Below are positions 1 to 6,783 of a stretch of 12,549 nt of DNA, piece by piece (positions within the stretch are counted from its first letter, which is position 1; each line of letters begins with the position of its first letter). Where the stretch lies: NCBI GenBank assembly GCA_021296375.1, contig JAGWAQ010000031.1:1-12549 (forward strand). The letters run 5' to 3'. A program made the position numbers and the translations under genes. This DNA is from Alphaproteobacteria bacterium. GTDB taxonomy: Bacteria > Pseudomonadota > Alphaproteobacteria > Puniceispirillales > UBA1172. Below the pieces are notes generated by a model. It made no database searches and was not told the origin of the DNA. It worked only from the letters and a program-made list of their open reading frames with translations.

Positions 1-1
1 A

Positions 2-64
2 CGTTTAGCCGGCAATCCCGCCGCTGTGCTCATTATTCTTGCCATCGTAATGCTTTTGCCCTGA
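2..64 (+). CDS. C-terminal end of an unidentified membrane protein (partial)
   Basis: The reading frame is open from the window edge to a TGA at 62-64. It encodes a tail ending NPAAVLIILAIVMLLP, a hydrophobic stretch that would fit a last transmembrane helix with almost no cytoplasmic tail. Codon choice (GCC, GGC, CTC, ATC) resembles the neighbouring real genes. Only about 20 residues are visible, so the family cannot be named, and a chance open frame is possible. If real, it ends 28 bp before the desaturase-family gene and lies on the same strand, so partial co-transcription is possible even though an extended -10 element sits in the gap. Confidence 0.4.
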   Translation, partial: RLAGNPAAVLIILAIVMLLP

Positions 65-70
65 TATAAT
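62..70 (+). promoter_or_regulatory. Extended -10 promoter element for the hydroxylase gene
   Basis: TGATATAAT at 62-70 matches the extended -10 consensus (TGnTATAAT) perfectly. The nearest -35-like hexamer, TTGCCA at 39-44, is 20 bp upstream of the hexamer, which is too far for a standard promoter; extended -10 promoters can work without a good -35. The predicted start near 77 would give a leader of about 16 nt that still includes the GGAG ribosome binding site at 81-84. The element overlaps the stop codon of the upstream partial frame. Inferred from sequence only. Confidence 0.5.
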
Positions 71-92
71 CCTGAACGCTGGAGCGCTGATC

Positions 93-1070
93 ATGGCCGA
101 GACATCATCACGGGAATGGAACTACCACCCGGACTTCCCCATCGACAACAACCCCCTGTTCGCCTGGCCGCCACGCCCCCTCGACACGCTGAAATATTAC
201 CGGGACAGCTGGTTAACCTTGTCGGAAGGCACGTTGTTTCTGGCCATGGCCTGGGTCGCGATCACTTACATGAGCCCTGATCTGGCCACCACGGCGACGC
301 TCGACTGGACCTGGGCGGGGGGGATTTATTTGCGCAATCTTGCCACCCTGATCGTTGTTGCTGGTGGGTTGCATTACTATTTCTACCGCCGACGGGGGCA
401 ACAGACGGAGTTGAAATACACCTCGAAATTCCTGCACCGGCCGAGCGAGCGGTTCCTCTTTAACAACCAGCTTTACGACAACATGTTCTACACGCTGGTG
501 AGCGGGGCGTTGATCTGGTCCGCTTATGAGGTGCTGATGTTCTGGGCCATGGGCAATGGCATGATCACCCTGTCGAGCTATGGCGAAAACCCGATCTGGA
601 CATTTGCCGCCCTGCCGCTGATCTCGCTCTGGATTTCCTTCCATTTTTACCTCAACCACCGGATCCTGCATTTCAAGCCGCTCTATGACCGGTTCCATGC
701 CCTGCACCACCGCAATGTCGACGTCGGGCCGTTTTCAGGCATTTCCATGCACCCTGTTGAGCATGTCTTGTATTTTTCCTCGGTCCTGATCCATTTCGTT
801 GTCCCCACGGACCCGATGCATGTCATTTTCCATTTCTACATGCTGGCGTTATCGGCTGTCTTTGGCCACACAGGGTTTGATGCCTTGCTGGTCAAGAACA
901 AGCGGCGGATTGCCCTGGGGCATTTCCACCATCAGCTTCACCACCGCTATTTTGAGTGCAATTACGGGGCGGTGGATATGCCGTGGGATGTGCTGTTCGG
1001 CACTTTCCATGACGGCACCCCCGACGCCCGCAAGAAAATGATGGCGCGGATCCGCAAAAACCAGACCTAG
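93..1070 (+). CDS. Fatty acid hydroxylase / sterol desaturase family membrane protein
   Basis: This is a predicted integral-membrane di-iron oxygenase of the FA_hydroxylase (sterol desaturase) superfamily, 325 aa. The family uses O2 to hydroxylate or desaturate lipid substrates, and the substrate here cannot be told from sequence. The iron-binding histidine clusters are visible: H184-x4-H189 with H193 (YLNHRILH), HALHH at 202-206, SMHPVEH around 220-224, H259, and HFHHQLHH at 277-284. Hydrophobic segments lie near residues 43-62, 80-97, 131-153, 168-187 and 225-260, consistent with several membrane passes around a cytosolic His core. The start is supported by GGAG at 81-84, 8 bp before the ATG. 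The gene converges on rpsI and shares no obvious pathway with its neighbours. Family assignment is firm; hopanoid, carotenoid, ornithine-lipid or fatty-acid substrates are all possible. Confidence 0.9.
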   Translation: MAETSSREWNYHPDFPIDNNPLFAWPPRPLDTLKYYRDSWLTLSEGTLFLAMAWVAITYMSPDLATTATLDWTWAGGIYLRNLATLIVVAGGLHYYFYRRRGQQTELKYTSKFLHRPSERFLFNNQLYDNMFYTLVSGALIWSAYEVLMFWAMGNGMITLSSYGENPIWTFAALPLISLWISFHFYLNHRILHFKPLYDRFHALHHRNVDVGPFSGISMHPVEHVLYFSSVLIHFVVPTDPMHVIFHFYMLALSAVFGHTGFDALLVKNKRRIALGHFHHQLHHRYFECNYGAVDMPWDVLFGTFHDGTPDARKKMMARIRKNQT

Positions 1071-1144
1071 CCCCTGCCCTTGACCGGGTTAAGCGACCCC
1101 TCAGGGGCGGCCCATCAGGGGCAATCTTCGGGCATTTTCAGCAC

Positions 1145-1175
1145 AAAAAAAGGGCCTGCCGAAGCACGCCCTTTT
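1145..1175 (-). terminator. Rho-independent terminator of rplM-rpsI, possibly bidirectional
   Basis: Read on the minus strand, AAAAGGGC (1175-1168) pairs with GCCCTTTT (1155-1148). Inside the stem a G/G mismatch is followed by TGC-TTCG-GCA, giving a stable cUUCGg tetraloop. A run of seven T residues follows (1151-1145). It lies 20 bp past the rpsI stop. On the plus strand the same hairpin is followed by TTTT, so it could also stop transcription from the desaturase-family gene. Confidence 0.85.
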
Positions 1176-1195
1176 GATGAATGGATATGGTGCGA

Positions 1196-1705
1196 TTAAC
1201 GCTTGGAGAACTGGAAGCTCCGGCGGGCTTTTGCCTTACCGTATTTCTTGCGTTCAACCACACGGCTGTCACGGGTCAGGAAGCCGCCGGCTTTCAGCAC
1301 CGGGCGAAGGCCCGGCTCAAAACGGATCATGGCATGGGAAATGCCGTGGCGAACCGCGCCAGCCTGGCCGGAAAGACCGCCGCCCTTGACGGTGGCGATA
1401 ACGTCAAATTCGCCGGTGCGACCTGCGGTTTCAAACGGCTGGTTAAGCAGCATCTGAAGAACAGGACGGGCAAAATATTCAGCGGAGTCCTGACCGTTAA
1501 CGATCATCTTGCCGGTGCCGCGCTTGACCCAAACCCGCGCCGAGGCGTCTTTACGGCGACCGGTGGCGTAGGAACGGCCCTGGGCGTCGATCTTTGGTTC
1601 AGCAGGAACAGCAGCTTCAGCAGCAACGGCGCCGCCTTCAGCGATGGCACCAAGAGCGGCCATGCCGTCAGTGGTGTTTTCTGGTGTTTCGATTTCGCTC
1701 GACAT
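1196..1705 (-). CDS. rpsI: 30S ribosomal protein S9
   Basis: Small-subunit ribosomal protein uS9, whose C-terminal tail reaches the P-site tRNA in the 30S subunit. The 169-aa product has the S9 core from about residue 43 (RSYATGRRKDASARVWV), the GGGLSGQAGAVRHGI signature at 108-122, and the basic tail ending SFQFSKR. An Ala/Glu-rich extension of roughly 40 residues precedes the core, making it longer than the ~130-aa E. coli protein; such extensions are common in Alphaproteobacteria. The start is placed by GAGG 7 nt upstream of the ATG, inside the last codons of rplM, only 4 bp from the rplM stop. This implies translational coupling within the classic rplM-rpsI operon. Confidence 0.97.
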   Translation of the reverse strand: MSSEIETPENTTDGMAALGAIAEGGAVAAEAAVPAEPKIDAQGRSYATGRRKDASARVWVKRGTGKMIVNGQDSAEYFARPVLQMLLNQPFETAGRTGEFDVIATVKGGGLSGQAGAVRHGISHAMIRFEPGLRPVLKAGGFLTRDSRVVERKKYGKAKARRSFQFSKR

Positions 1706-1709
1706 GGGA

Positions 1710-2180
1710 CTACCTCGCCGTGTTCTTGGGGTTCATGGCAGCAACGTCGAGAGTCTTCGGCTGCTGGGCTTCATGGGGATGAGTGGCATCGGCGTAAACA
1801 TGAAGGTGCTTCATGCAACGACGGCCAAGAGGACCGCGAGGGATCATCCGCTCCACCGCTTTGATCAGCACGCGCTCAGGGTGCTTGCCGTCAAGGATCT
1901 TGTCGGCGGTGCGGGACTTGATGCCGCCCGGATAACCGGTGTGCCAGTAATAGGTCTTGTTGTTGCGCTTCTTGCCGGTCAGCAGCACCTTGTCGGCGTT
2001 GACAACAACGACATTATCGCCGCAATCCATGTGAGGAGTGTACATCGGCTTGTGCTTGCCGCGCAGGTGGTTGGCGATAATTGACGCCAGACGACCCAGG
2101 ACGAGGCCTTCGGCATCAATGACAGTCCAGCCTTTTTCAATGTCAGCTGGCGTCGCCGTAAAAGTTTTCTGTTGAGACAT
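1710..2180 (-). CDS. rplM: 50S ribosomal protein L13
   Basis: Large-subunit ribosomal protein uL13, an early assembly protein of the 50S subunit. The 156-aa product shows the N-terminal WTVIDAEGLVLGRLAS segment (residues 18-33), GDNVVVVNADKVLLTGKK (54-71), and the family signature from about 109 to 141 (VERMIPRGPLGRR, then MKHLHVYADATHPHEAQQP). It is slightly longer than the 142-aa E. coli protein. An AAGGG motif precedes the ATG. It is the first gene of a two-gene operon with rpsI and is read from the sigma-70 promoter at 2231-2259. In E. coli L13 represses its own operon through the leader; the leader here would be only about 44 nt. Confidence 0.97.
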   Translation of the reverse strand: MSQQKTFTATPADIEKGWTVIDAEGLVLGRLASIIANHLRGKHKPMYTPHMDCGDNVVVVNADKVLLTGKKRNNKTYYWHTGYPGGIKSRTADKILDGKHPERVLIKAVERMIPRGPLGRRCMKHLHVYADATHPHEAQQPKTLDVAAMNPKNTAR

Positions 2181-2230
2181 CAGGTTACCCTTAGTTCTGG
2201 AGTGGTCTTCATCTTTAACAATGTCAGGCG

Positions 2231-2259
2231 GTTATACGCACCCGCCCCAGCCGCGTCAA
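2231..2259 (-). promoter_or_regulatory. Sigma-70 promoter of rplM-rpsI
   Basis: On the minus strand TTGACG (2259-2254) is followed by a 17-bp spacer and TATAAC (2236-2231). These match the -35 and -10 consensus at 5/6 each with ideal spacing. The start is predicted near 2224, giving a leader of about 44 nt to the rplM ATG at 2180. This fits the strong promoter expected for a ribosomal protein operon. Confidence 0.75.
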
Positions 2260-2287
2260 CCCATAAAAACAAGTCATTTCATGTATT

Positions 2288-2303
2288 ATTGATATTTTTC
2301 AAT
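2288..2303. promoter_or_regulatory. FNR/FixK-like palindrome (candidate)
   Basis: ATTGATATTTTTCAAT has perfect 5-bp arms (ATTGA, TCAAT) around 6 bp. Aligned to the FNR/FixK consensus TTGAT-N4-ATCAA it differs at one inner position (TTCAA). It lies 29 bp upstream of the rplM -35 and overlaps the candidate trp -35. Its AT-rich setting makes chance occurrence plausible. Confidence 0.25.
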
Positions 2304-2324
2304 GGGTTAAAAATACGGTATTAT
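2296..2324 (+). promoter_or_regulatory. Candidate promoter of the trpGDC-moaC-moeA operon
   Basis: TTTTCA (2296-2301), a 17-bp spacer and TATTAT (2319-2324) give a 4/6 and 5/6 match to sigma-70 with ideal spacing. The start would be near 2331, leaving a leader of about 190 nt before trpG. No better plus-strand promoter was found closer to the gene; a weak TTGCGC-N16-TTAAAA lies at 2465-2492. Confidence 0.4.
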
Positions 2325-2382
2325 TTTACCACATGCATTTCCGGCCCTCCAACCCGAAAACCCGCCCACCACGGCAAGGGAT

Positions 2383-2424
2383 GGCGGTAGAATTGTCGCC
2401 CCGTTCGCGAAAGTCCAATTCGCC
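2383..2424 (+). other. Inverted repeats in the trpG leader
   Basis: GAATTG (2390-2395) and CAATTC (2416-2421) are perfect 6-bp arms. The outer GGC (2383-2385) and GCC (2422-2424) can extend the stem past a 4-nt bulge. An alternative, mutually exclusive stem pairs GGCG (2383-2386) with CGCC (2397-2400). The loop contains the palindrome TTCGCGAA (2404-2411). No T-run follows, so this is not a simple terminator. Confidence 0.35.
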
Positions 2425-2430
2425 GGAATA

Positions 2431-2469
2431 CAATTTGCGGAGGTTCAATAAGCCGATGTTCAATTTGCG
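2431..2469 (+). repeat. CAATTTGCG direct repeats upstream of trpG
   Basis: CAATTTGCG occurs at 2431-2439 and again at 2461-2469, exactly 30 bp apart. GTTCAAT is also repeated, at 2443-2449 and 2458-2464. A related CAATTCGCC lies at 2416-2424. The function is unknown; these could be sites for a regulator or alternative pairing partners for AATTG at 2391-2395. Confidence 0.45.
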
Positions 2470-2522
2470 CTTGAGCCGCGATAGGGTTAAAACAAAAGTC
2501 ATAGTAATGAAAGGTTTTAATG

Positions 2523-3179
2523 ATGATCGTCCTGATCGACAATTACGACAGCTTCACCTGGAATTTGTGGCATTTCCTGTCCGATCTCGGGGTTGAGGTG
2601 GTGACCATCCGCAATGATGAGAAGACCGTCGAGGAGATCATGGCAATGAAGCCTGACGCTTTGGTCATTTCCCCGGGGCCATGCACCCCCTATGAAGCGG
2701 GGATTTGCCTTGATCTGATCAAACATGCCGCGGGCAAATTGCCGATCATGGGGGTCTGCCTCGGGTTTCAATCCATCGGCATCGCCTTTGGCGCCAGCCT
2801 GAAACGCGTTGACCCGCCGGTCCATGGCAAATTGTCGATGATCCAGCATAATGACGACGGGCTGATGGCTGGTTGCGCCAAGCCTGTTGCCGTCACGCGC
2901 TACCATTCGCTGATCCTAGATCGCGACAGCCTGCCCGATTGCCTGAAGATCACCGCCGAAACCGAAAGCGGCCTTGTGATGGGCATCGAGCATAAGGAGT
3001 TTCCGATTCACGGCTTGCTGTTCCACCCCGAAAGCATCGCGTCGGTCAATGGCTATCGCATGCTGGCGAATTTCCTTAACCTTGCGGGACTGGCGCCATT
3101 ATCCAACAGCCGCCTTGCGGAACTCGAGGCCCATACCCTCAACCTGGCGGAACGCTACCCCGAACATATCCACGCTTAA
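2523..3179 (+). CDS. trpG: Anthranilate synthase component II (glutamine amidotransferase)
   Basis: Class I glutamine amidotransferase that hydrolyses glutamine and passes ammonia to TrpE to form anthranilate, the first step of tryptophan synthesis. The 218-aa product starts MIVLIDNYDSFTWNL, contains the oxyanion motif SPGPCTPYEAG (about 50-60), the nucleophile Cys79 in GVCLGFQ, and His168/Glu170 in the FHPES motif, so the catalytic triad is complete. An ATG three bases upstream (2520) is also possible. I prefer 2523 because GAAAGG at 2509-2514 is then 8 bp away and the product matches the usual family start. About 30 residues follow the core. trpE is not adjacent, so the partner must be encoded elsewhere. 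The protein may also serve as PabA in folate synthesis, as some TrpG proteins do. First gene of the operon. Confidence 0.94.
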   Translation: MIVLIDNYDSFTWNLWHFLSDLGVEVVTIRNDEKTVEEIMAMKPDALVISPGPCTPYEAGICLDLIKHAAGKLPIMGVCLGFQSIGIAFGASLKRVDPPVHGKLSMIQHNDDGLMAGCAKPVAVTRYHSLILDRDSLPDCLKITAETESGLVMGIEHKEFPIHGLLFHPESIASVNGYRMLANFLNLAGLAPLSNSRLAELEAHTLNLAERYPEHIHA

Positions 3180-3196
3180 CCTGAAGTGAGACCCCA

Positions 3197-4237
3197 ATGT
3201 CTGATACGCTGAAATCCCTGCTCAAGCGCATGACCGAAGGCGAGGCCCTGCCCCGCGCGGATATGGAAACCTGCTTTGATGAAATTCTCGAAGGCAACGC
3301 CACACCAGCCCAGATGGCCGCTTTTGTCACCGCGCTCAAGATGAAGGGCGAAACCCCTGATGACATTGCCGCGGGGGCATCTGTCCTGCGGGCACGGGCC
3401 GTCCGCATTTCCGCCAGCGACGCGGCCATGGATATCGTCGGCACCGGCGGTGATGGCATCGGCACCTGGAATATTTCCAGCGCGACGGCTTTTGTGGTGG
3501 CAGGCGCCGGGGTTTCTGTCGCCAAACATGGCAATCGCGCCGTGTCCTCCAAAAGCGGGGCGGCGGATGTGCTCCTGTCCCTTGGCATTAACCTTGATGC
3601 CGATATGGCCCTGGTGCAGGCGGCGCTTGAACGCGCCAACGTCTGCTTCCTGATGGCACCGCGGCACCACAGCGCCATGCGGCATGTCGGGCCGGTGCGG
3701 GCTGAGCTCGGCTACCGCACGATCTTTAACATGCTGGGGCCCTTGTCCAACCCCGCCATGGTCAAGCGCATCATGGTTGGCGTGTTTGACAAAAAATGGT
3801 TGCATCCTTTCGCGCAGGCTCTTCATGACCTTGGCACCACCCACGCGCTGGTTGTGCATGGCCGCGACGGGTTGGATGAAGTCACCACCACCACCGCTAC
3901 CGATGCCGTTCTTCTGCGCGACGGGACGATGACGGAAATGGTCATCTCGCCTGAAGATATTGGCCTGCCGATCGCCGACCCGAAAGACCTGATTGGCGGC
4001 ACCCCTGATGACAACGCCGCCGCGCTGTCAGCGTTGATGGATGGCGCCACCGGCGCTTATCGCGATATTGTTGTGCTGAATGCCGCCGCCGCCCTTTATG
4101 GCGCAGGCCATGCCGACAGCCTCACCCAGGGGGCGGAAATGGCGACGCAATCGCTCGACAGCGGGGCCGCGCGCGACGCCCTTGACAAGCTGGTGGCCCT
4201 CACCAACAGCGCAATTGACCACAACGGAAAGAACTAG
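3197..4237 (+). CDS. trpD: Anthranilate phosphoribosyltransferase
   Basis: Transfers the phosphoribosyl group of PRPP to anthranilate, the second step of tryptophan synthesis, in the cytosol. The 346-aa length is normal for a stand-alone TrpD. Seen in order: the helical N-terminal domain (about 1-75), the PRPP-binding GTGGDGIGTWNIS at 82-94, VAKHGNRAVSSKSGAADVL at 108-126, the anthranilate-contacting RAELGYRTIFNMLGPLSNP at 168-186, and the metal-binding acidic pair in GLDEVTTT around 230. It begins 17 bp after the trpG stop and ends 2 bp before the trpC ATG, supporting one transcript. All key motifs are intact. Confidence 0.97.
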   Translation: MSDTLKSLLKRMTEGEALPRADMETCFDEILEGNATPAQMAAFVTALKMKGETPDDIAAGASVLRARAVRISASDAAMDIVGTGGDGIGTWNISSATAFVVAGAGVSVAKHGNRAVSSKSGAADVLLSLGINLDADMALVQAALERANVCFLMAPRHHSAMRHVGPVRAELGYRTIFNMLGPLSNPAMVKRIMVGVFDKKWLHPFAQALHDLGTTHALVVHGRDGLDEVTTTTATDAVLLRDGTMTEMVISPEDIGLPIADPKDLIGGTPDDNAAALSALMDGATGAYRDIVVLNAAAALYGAGHADSLTQGAEMATQSLDSGAARDALDKLVALTNSAIDHNGKN

Positions 4238-4239
4238 CC

Positions 4240-5055
4240 ATGTCCGATGTACTGGCCCGCATTATCGACACCAAACGTGATGAAGTCGCGGCATTAAAAG
4301 CAAGCGCGATCGCAGCTGATCTGCCGCGAATGGCATCAGACCAATCCCCCACCCGCGGCTTTGCCCGCGCCCTTGAGGCGGCGTCAACCGCTGGTTATGG
4401 ATTGATCGCCGAGGTCAAGAAAGCCTCGCCCTCAAAAGGTATTATTCGGGCGGATTTCAACCCCGCCGCCATCGCCACCGCTTACCAGGCGGGGGGCGCA
4501 ACCTGCCTGTCGGTGCTGACCGATGAAGAGTATTTCAAGGGCCACATGGAGTTCATGGTGGCGGCGCGGGCGGCGGTTGACCTGCCGGTTCTGCGCAAGG
4601 ATTTCATGATCGACACCCTGCAGGTGACGGAAGCCCGCGCCTATGGTGCTGACGCCATTCTCATCATCATGGCGGCGGTTGATGACGCGCTCGCCGCTGA
4701 ACTCGAAGATGCCGCCACCAGCCAGGGGATGGATGTGCTGGTGGAAATCCATGACGCCGAGGAACTTGAGCGGGCGCGGCGCTTGAAATCACCATTGCTG
4801 GGGATCAACAACCGCAACCTGAAAACCATGGAAACCCGCCTTGAAACCGCCGAAGACCTGCTGGGGGATTTCCCCGAAGGCCGCATCGCCGTGGCCGAAA
4901 GCGGGCTGTTCACCCCCGATGACCTTGCCCGCATGGCACGCCATCAGGCGCGCTGCTTCCTGATCGGCGAAAGCTTGATGCGGCAGGATGATGTCGAGGC
5001 GGCCACCCGCGCTATTCTGGCCAACCCGCTCCCCGCCAGGGGGCAAAGCGCATGA
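4240..5055 (+). CDS. trpC: Indole-3-glycerol-phosphate synthase
   Basis: Closes the indole ring of CdRP to give indole-3-glycerol phosphate, with loss of CO2 and water. It is a single-domain (beta/alpha)8 barrel of 271 aa and is not fused to TrpF. Catalytic residues are recognisable by family alignment: Glu58 and Lys60 in AEVKKASPSKG, Lys120 in PVLRKDFMID, Glu170 in VEIHD, Asn191 in GINNRNL, and Glu220-Ser221 in VAESGLF. The start lies 2 bp after the trpD stop. The last bases overlap moaC through ATGA (5052-5055), so translation of the two is probably coupled. trpF, trpB and trpA are not in the window. Confidence 0.97.
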   Translation: MSDVLARIIDTKRDEVAALKASAIAADLPRMASDQSPTRGFARALEAASTAGYGLIAEVKKASPSKGIIRADFNPAAIATAYQAGGATCLSVLTDEEYFKGHMEFMVAARAAVDLPVLRKDFMIDTLQVTEARAYGADAILIIMAAVDDALAAELEDAATSQGMDVLVEIHDAEELERARRLKSPLLGINNRNLKTMETRLETAEDLLGDFPEGRIAVAESGLFTPDDLARMARHQARCFLIGESLMRQDDVEAATRAILANPLPARGQSA

Positions 5056-5531
5056 GCAAGCTGACCCATTTCAATGATGACGGCACGCCGCATATGGTGG
5101 ATGTCGGGGGCAAGGCGACCACCACCCGCAAGGCGATTGCCGAAGGCACCATCACCATGTTGCCCGACACCCTGAAGATGATCACCGAACGTGGCCATAA
5201 AAAGGGCGACGTGATCCAGATCGCGCAACTGGCGGGGATCATGGCATCGAAGAAAACTTCGGGGTTGATCCCCCTCTGCCATCCCCTGGCCTTGACCCAT
5301 GTCCATGTGGATGTGGCGGTGACGGAAAATGGCTTGCGCGTCACCACCGAATGCCAGCTTGACGGCAAAACCGGGGTTGAGATGGAGGCGCTGACGGCGG
5401 TTTCCGTGGCCTTGCTGACGGTCTATGATATGTGCAAGGCGGTCGATCGCGGCATGGTCATCAGCGGCATCCGGCTCATCCATAAATCCGGCGGCAAATC
5501 CGGCCGTTTCGACGCTGATCAGGTGACGTGA
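5052..5531 (+). CDS. moaC: Cyclic pyranopterin monophosphate synthase
   Basis: Converts the MoaA product 3',8-cH2GTP to cyclic pyranopterin monophosphate, the first stable intermediate of molybdenum cofactor synthesis. The 159-aa product is of standard length. The conserved pieces are MVDVGGKATTTRKA (15-28), Lys51 in HKKGDV, LIPLCHPL with His77, KTGVEMEALTAVSV (106-119), YDMCKA with Asp126 and Lys129, and the KSGGKSG tail (145-151). The gene overlaps the end of trpC by 4 bp, and its TGA overlaps the moeA start. Its place between trpC and moeA is a conserved alphaproteobacterial arrangement with no known metabolic link to tryptophan. Confidence 0.97.
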   Translation: MSKLTHFNDDGTPHMVDVGGKATTTRKAIAEGTITMLPDTLKMITERGHKKGDVIQIAQLAGIMASKKTSGLIPLCHPLALTHVHVDVAVTENGLRVTTECQLDGKTGVEMEALTAVSVALLTVYDMCKAVDRGMVISGIRLIHKSGGKSGRFDADQVT

Positions 5532-6760
5532 TGCCGTCCCCTCTTCTGGCGGTTGATGACGCCATCAAACAGATCATCGCCGCCATGCCGAGCGCAGGGG
5601 AAGAGACACTCAACCTCAACACCGCCCCGATGGCGGATCTGCTGGGACGGGTCCTGGCCCATGACGTGACCGCCCGCCTGACCCATCCCCCCCATGATGT
5701 GTCGGCGATGGATGGTTACGCCGTTCGGGCCGCTGACGTCATGTCATTGCCGGCGGCGGTGGAGGTGATCGGGGAAAGCGCGGCGGGCCACCCTTTTGAC
5801 GGCTCGATCACGGGCGGACAGGCGGTGCGCATTTTCACTGGCGCCCATTGCCCCCCTGGCACAGAAGTGATTATCCTGCAGGAAGACACGACGTCCGGTA
5901 ACGGCGTCATCACCATCAACGACGCCCCCGCCGCGGGCAAGTTCATCCGCCCAAAGGGTAATGATTTCGCCGCAGGTGACCTGATCGCCAAGGCCGGTTG
6001 CCGTCTTGATGCCCGCCACCTTGCCTTGATCGCATCAAGCGGCCATGGGGAGGTGACGGTCAAAACCAAACCGCTCGTGGCGGTGATCTCAACCGGCGAT
6101 GAACTCGTCCCCCCCGGCACGACCCCAAGCGCAAGCCAGATCGTGTCTTCAAACGGGGTGATGCTGGCGGCAACCCTGACCGCCCTCGGGGCTGAAGTGC
6201 TGCCGATCGGTATTGTCGCTGATCAGGATGACGCCCTTGCCCAAGCCCTGCGCGACGCCGCCAAAGCTGACCTGATCGTGACTTCAGGCGGCGCGTCGGT
6301 TGGCCAGCATGACGGCATCGCCCGCATCATGACCGCCGATCAGGATGCCCTGACCTTCTGGCGGATCGCCATGCGCCCGGGCAAGCCTCTTGTCTTTGGC
6401 CATATCCACAACACGCCCCTGCTCGGCCTGCCGGGCAATCCGGTGTCGACGGGGGTCTGCGCCATGGTGTTTGTGGCCGCCGCTATCCGCGCCATGCTGG
6501 GGGAAGACCCCGCCATGACAACAGAACACGCCCGCCTGACCACGGCTTTGCCCGCCAATGACCAGCGGCAGGATTTCCTCCGCGCTCGCCTGACGGTTGA
6601 TGACAACGGCATCCTGCACGCTTCGCCATTTTCCAAACAGGACAGCGGCATGATGGGGCTTTTGACCAAAGCCGACGCGCTCGTCATCCGCCCTCCCCAT
6701 GCCGAAGCGGCGGCGGTTGGGGAAGCGGTGCGCGTTCTGCGTATTCCTCCGCTGATATAA
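5531..6760 (+). CDS. moeA: Molybdopterin molybdenumtransferase
   Basis: Inserts molybdate into adenylylated molybdopterin, the last common step of molybdenum cofactor synthesis. The 409-aa product has the MoeA signature SAMDGYAV (58-65), the STGDELVPPG motif with Asp190/Glu191, the TSGGASVGQHDG segment (251-262), MRPGKP (281-286) and GLPGNPVS (299-306), followed by the small C-terminal beta domain. The start is ambiguous: ATG at 5531 shares its A with the moaC TGA (TGATG), while GTG at 5528 would overlap by 4 bp and add one residue. Either suggests translational reinitiation after moaC. It is probably the last gene of the trpG operon, and lexA follows after 108 bp with its own control region. 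Confidence 0.96.
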   Translation: MPSPLLAVDDAIKQIIAAMPSAGEETLNLNTAPMADLLGRVLAHDVTARLTHPPHDVSAMDGYAVRAADVMSLPAAVEVIGESAAGHPFDGSITGGQAVRIFTGAHCPPGTEVIILQEDTTSGNGVITINDAPAAGKFIRPKGNDFAAGDLIAKAGCRLDARHLALIASSGHGEVTVKTKPLVAVISTGDELVPPGTTPSASQIVSSNGVMLAATLTALGAEVLPIGIVADQDDALAQALRDAAKADLIVTSGGASVGQHDGIARIMTADQDALTFWRIAMRPGKPLVFGHIHNTPLLGLPGNPVSTGVCAMVFVAAAIRAMLGEDPAMTTEHARLTTALPANDQRQDFLRARLTVDDNGILHASPFSKQDSGMMGLLTKADALVIRPPHAEAAAVGEAVRVLRIPPLI

Positions 6761-6783
6761 CAAGCAAAAGCCAGAACTGCCCC

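Larger units (their letters stand above)
2181..2522. other. Divergent rplM/trpG intergenic region
   Basis: This 340-bp stretch has no convincing gene. The part next to rplM carries the rplM promoter. An AT-rich block (about 2261-2335) holds an FNR/FixK-like palindrome and a candidate trp promoter. The rest (about 2335-2520) would be the trpG leader, with short repeats and inverted repeats. Open frames crossing it have no family resemblance, and none has consecutive Trp codons. Confidence 0.7.

Noticed and set aside
1097..1122. CCCCTCAGGGG hairpin and repeated TCAGGGGC after the desaturase-family gene as a terminator
   Set aside because: Arms are only 4 bp and no T-run follows; the terminator at 1145-1175 explains the convergent gap better.
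1170..1180. Third copy of CCTTTTGATGA matching the lexA promoter repeat
   Set aside because: It lies in the rpsI terminator, and 11-bp matches are expected by chance several times in a window this size.
2456..2596. 46-codon frame upstream of and overlapping trpG, preceded by GGAGG at 2439-2443, as a leader peptide
   Set aside because: The spacing from GGAGG to the ATG is 12 bp, there are no Trp codons, and most of it overlaps trpG out of frame with no family resemblance.
4944..5483. Long minus-strand open frame across trpC and moaC
   Set aside because: It lies opposite two fully conserved genes and its translation shows no recognisable family; a GC-rich shadow frame.
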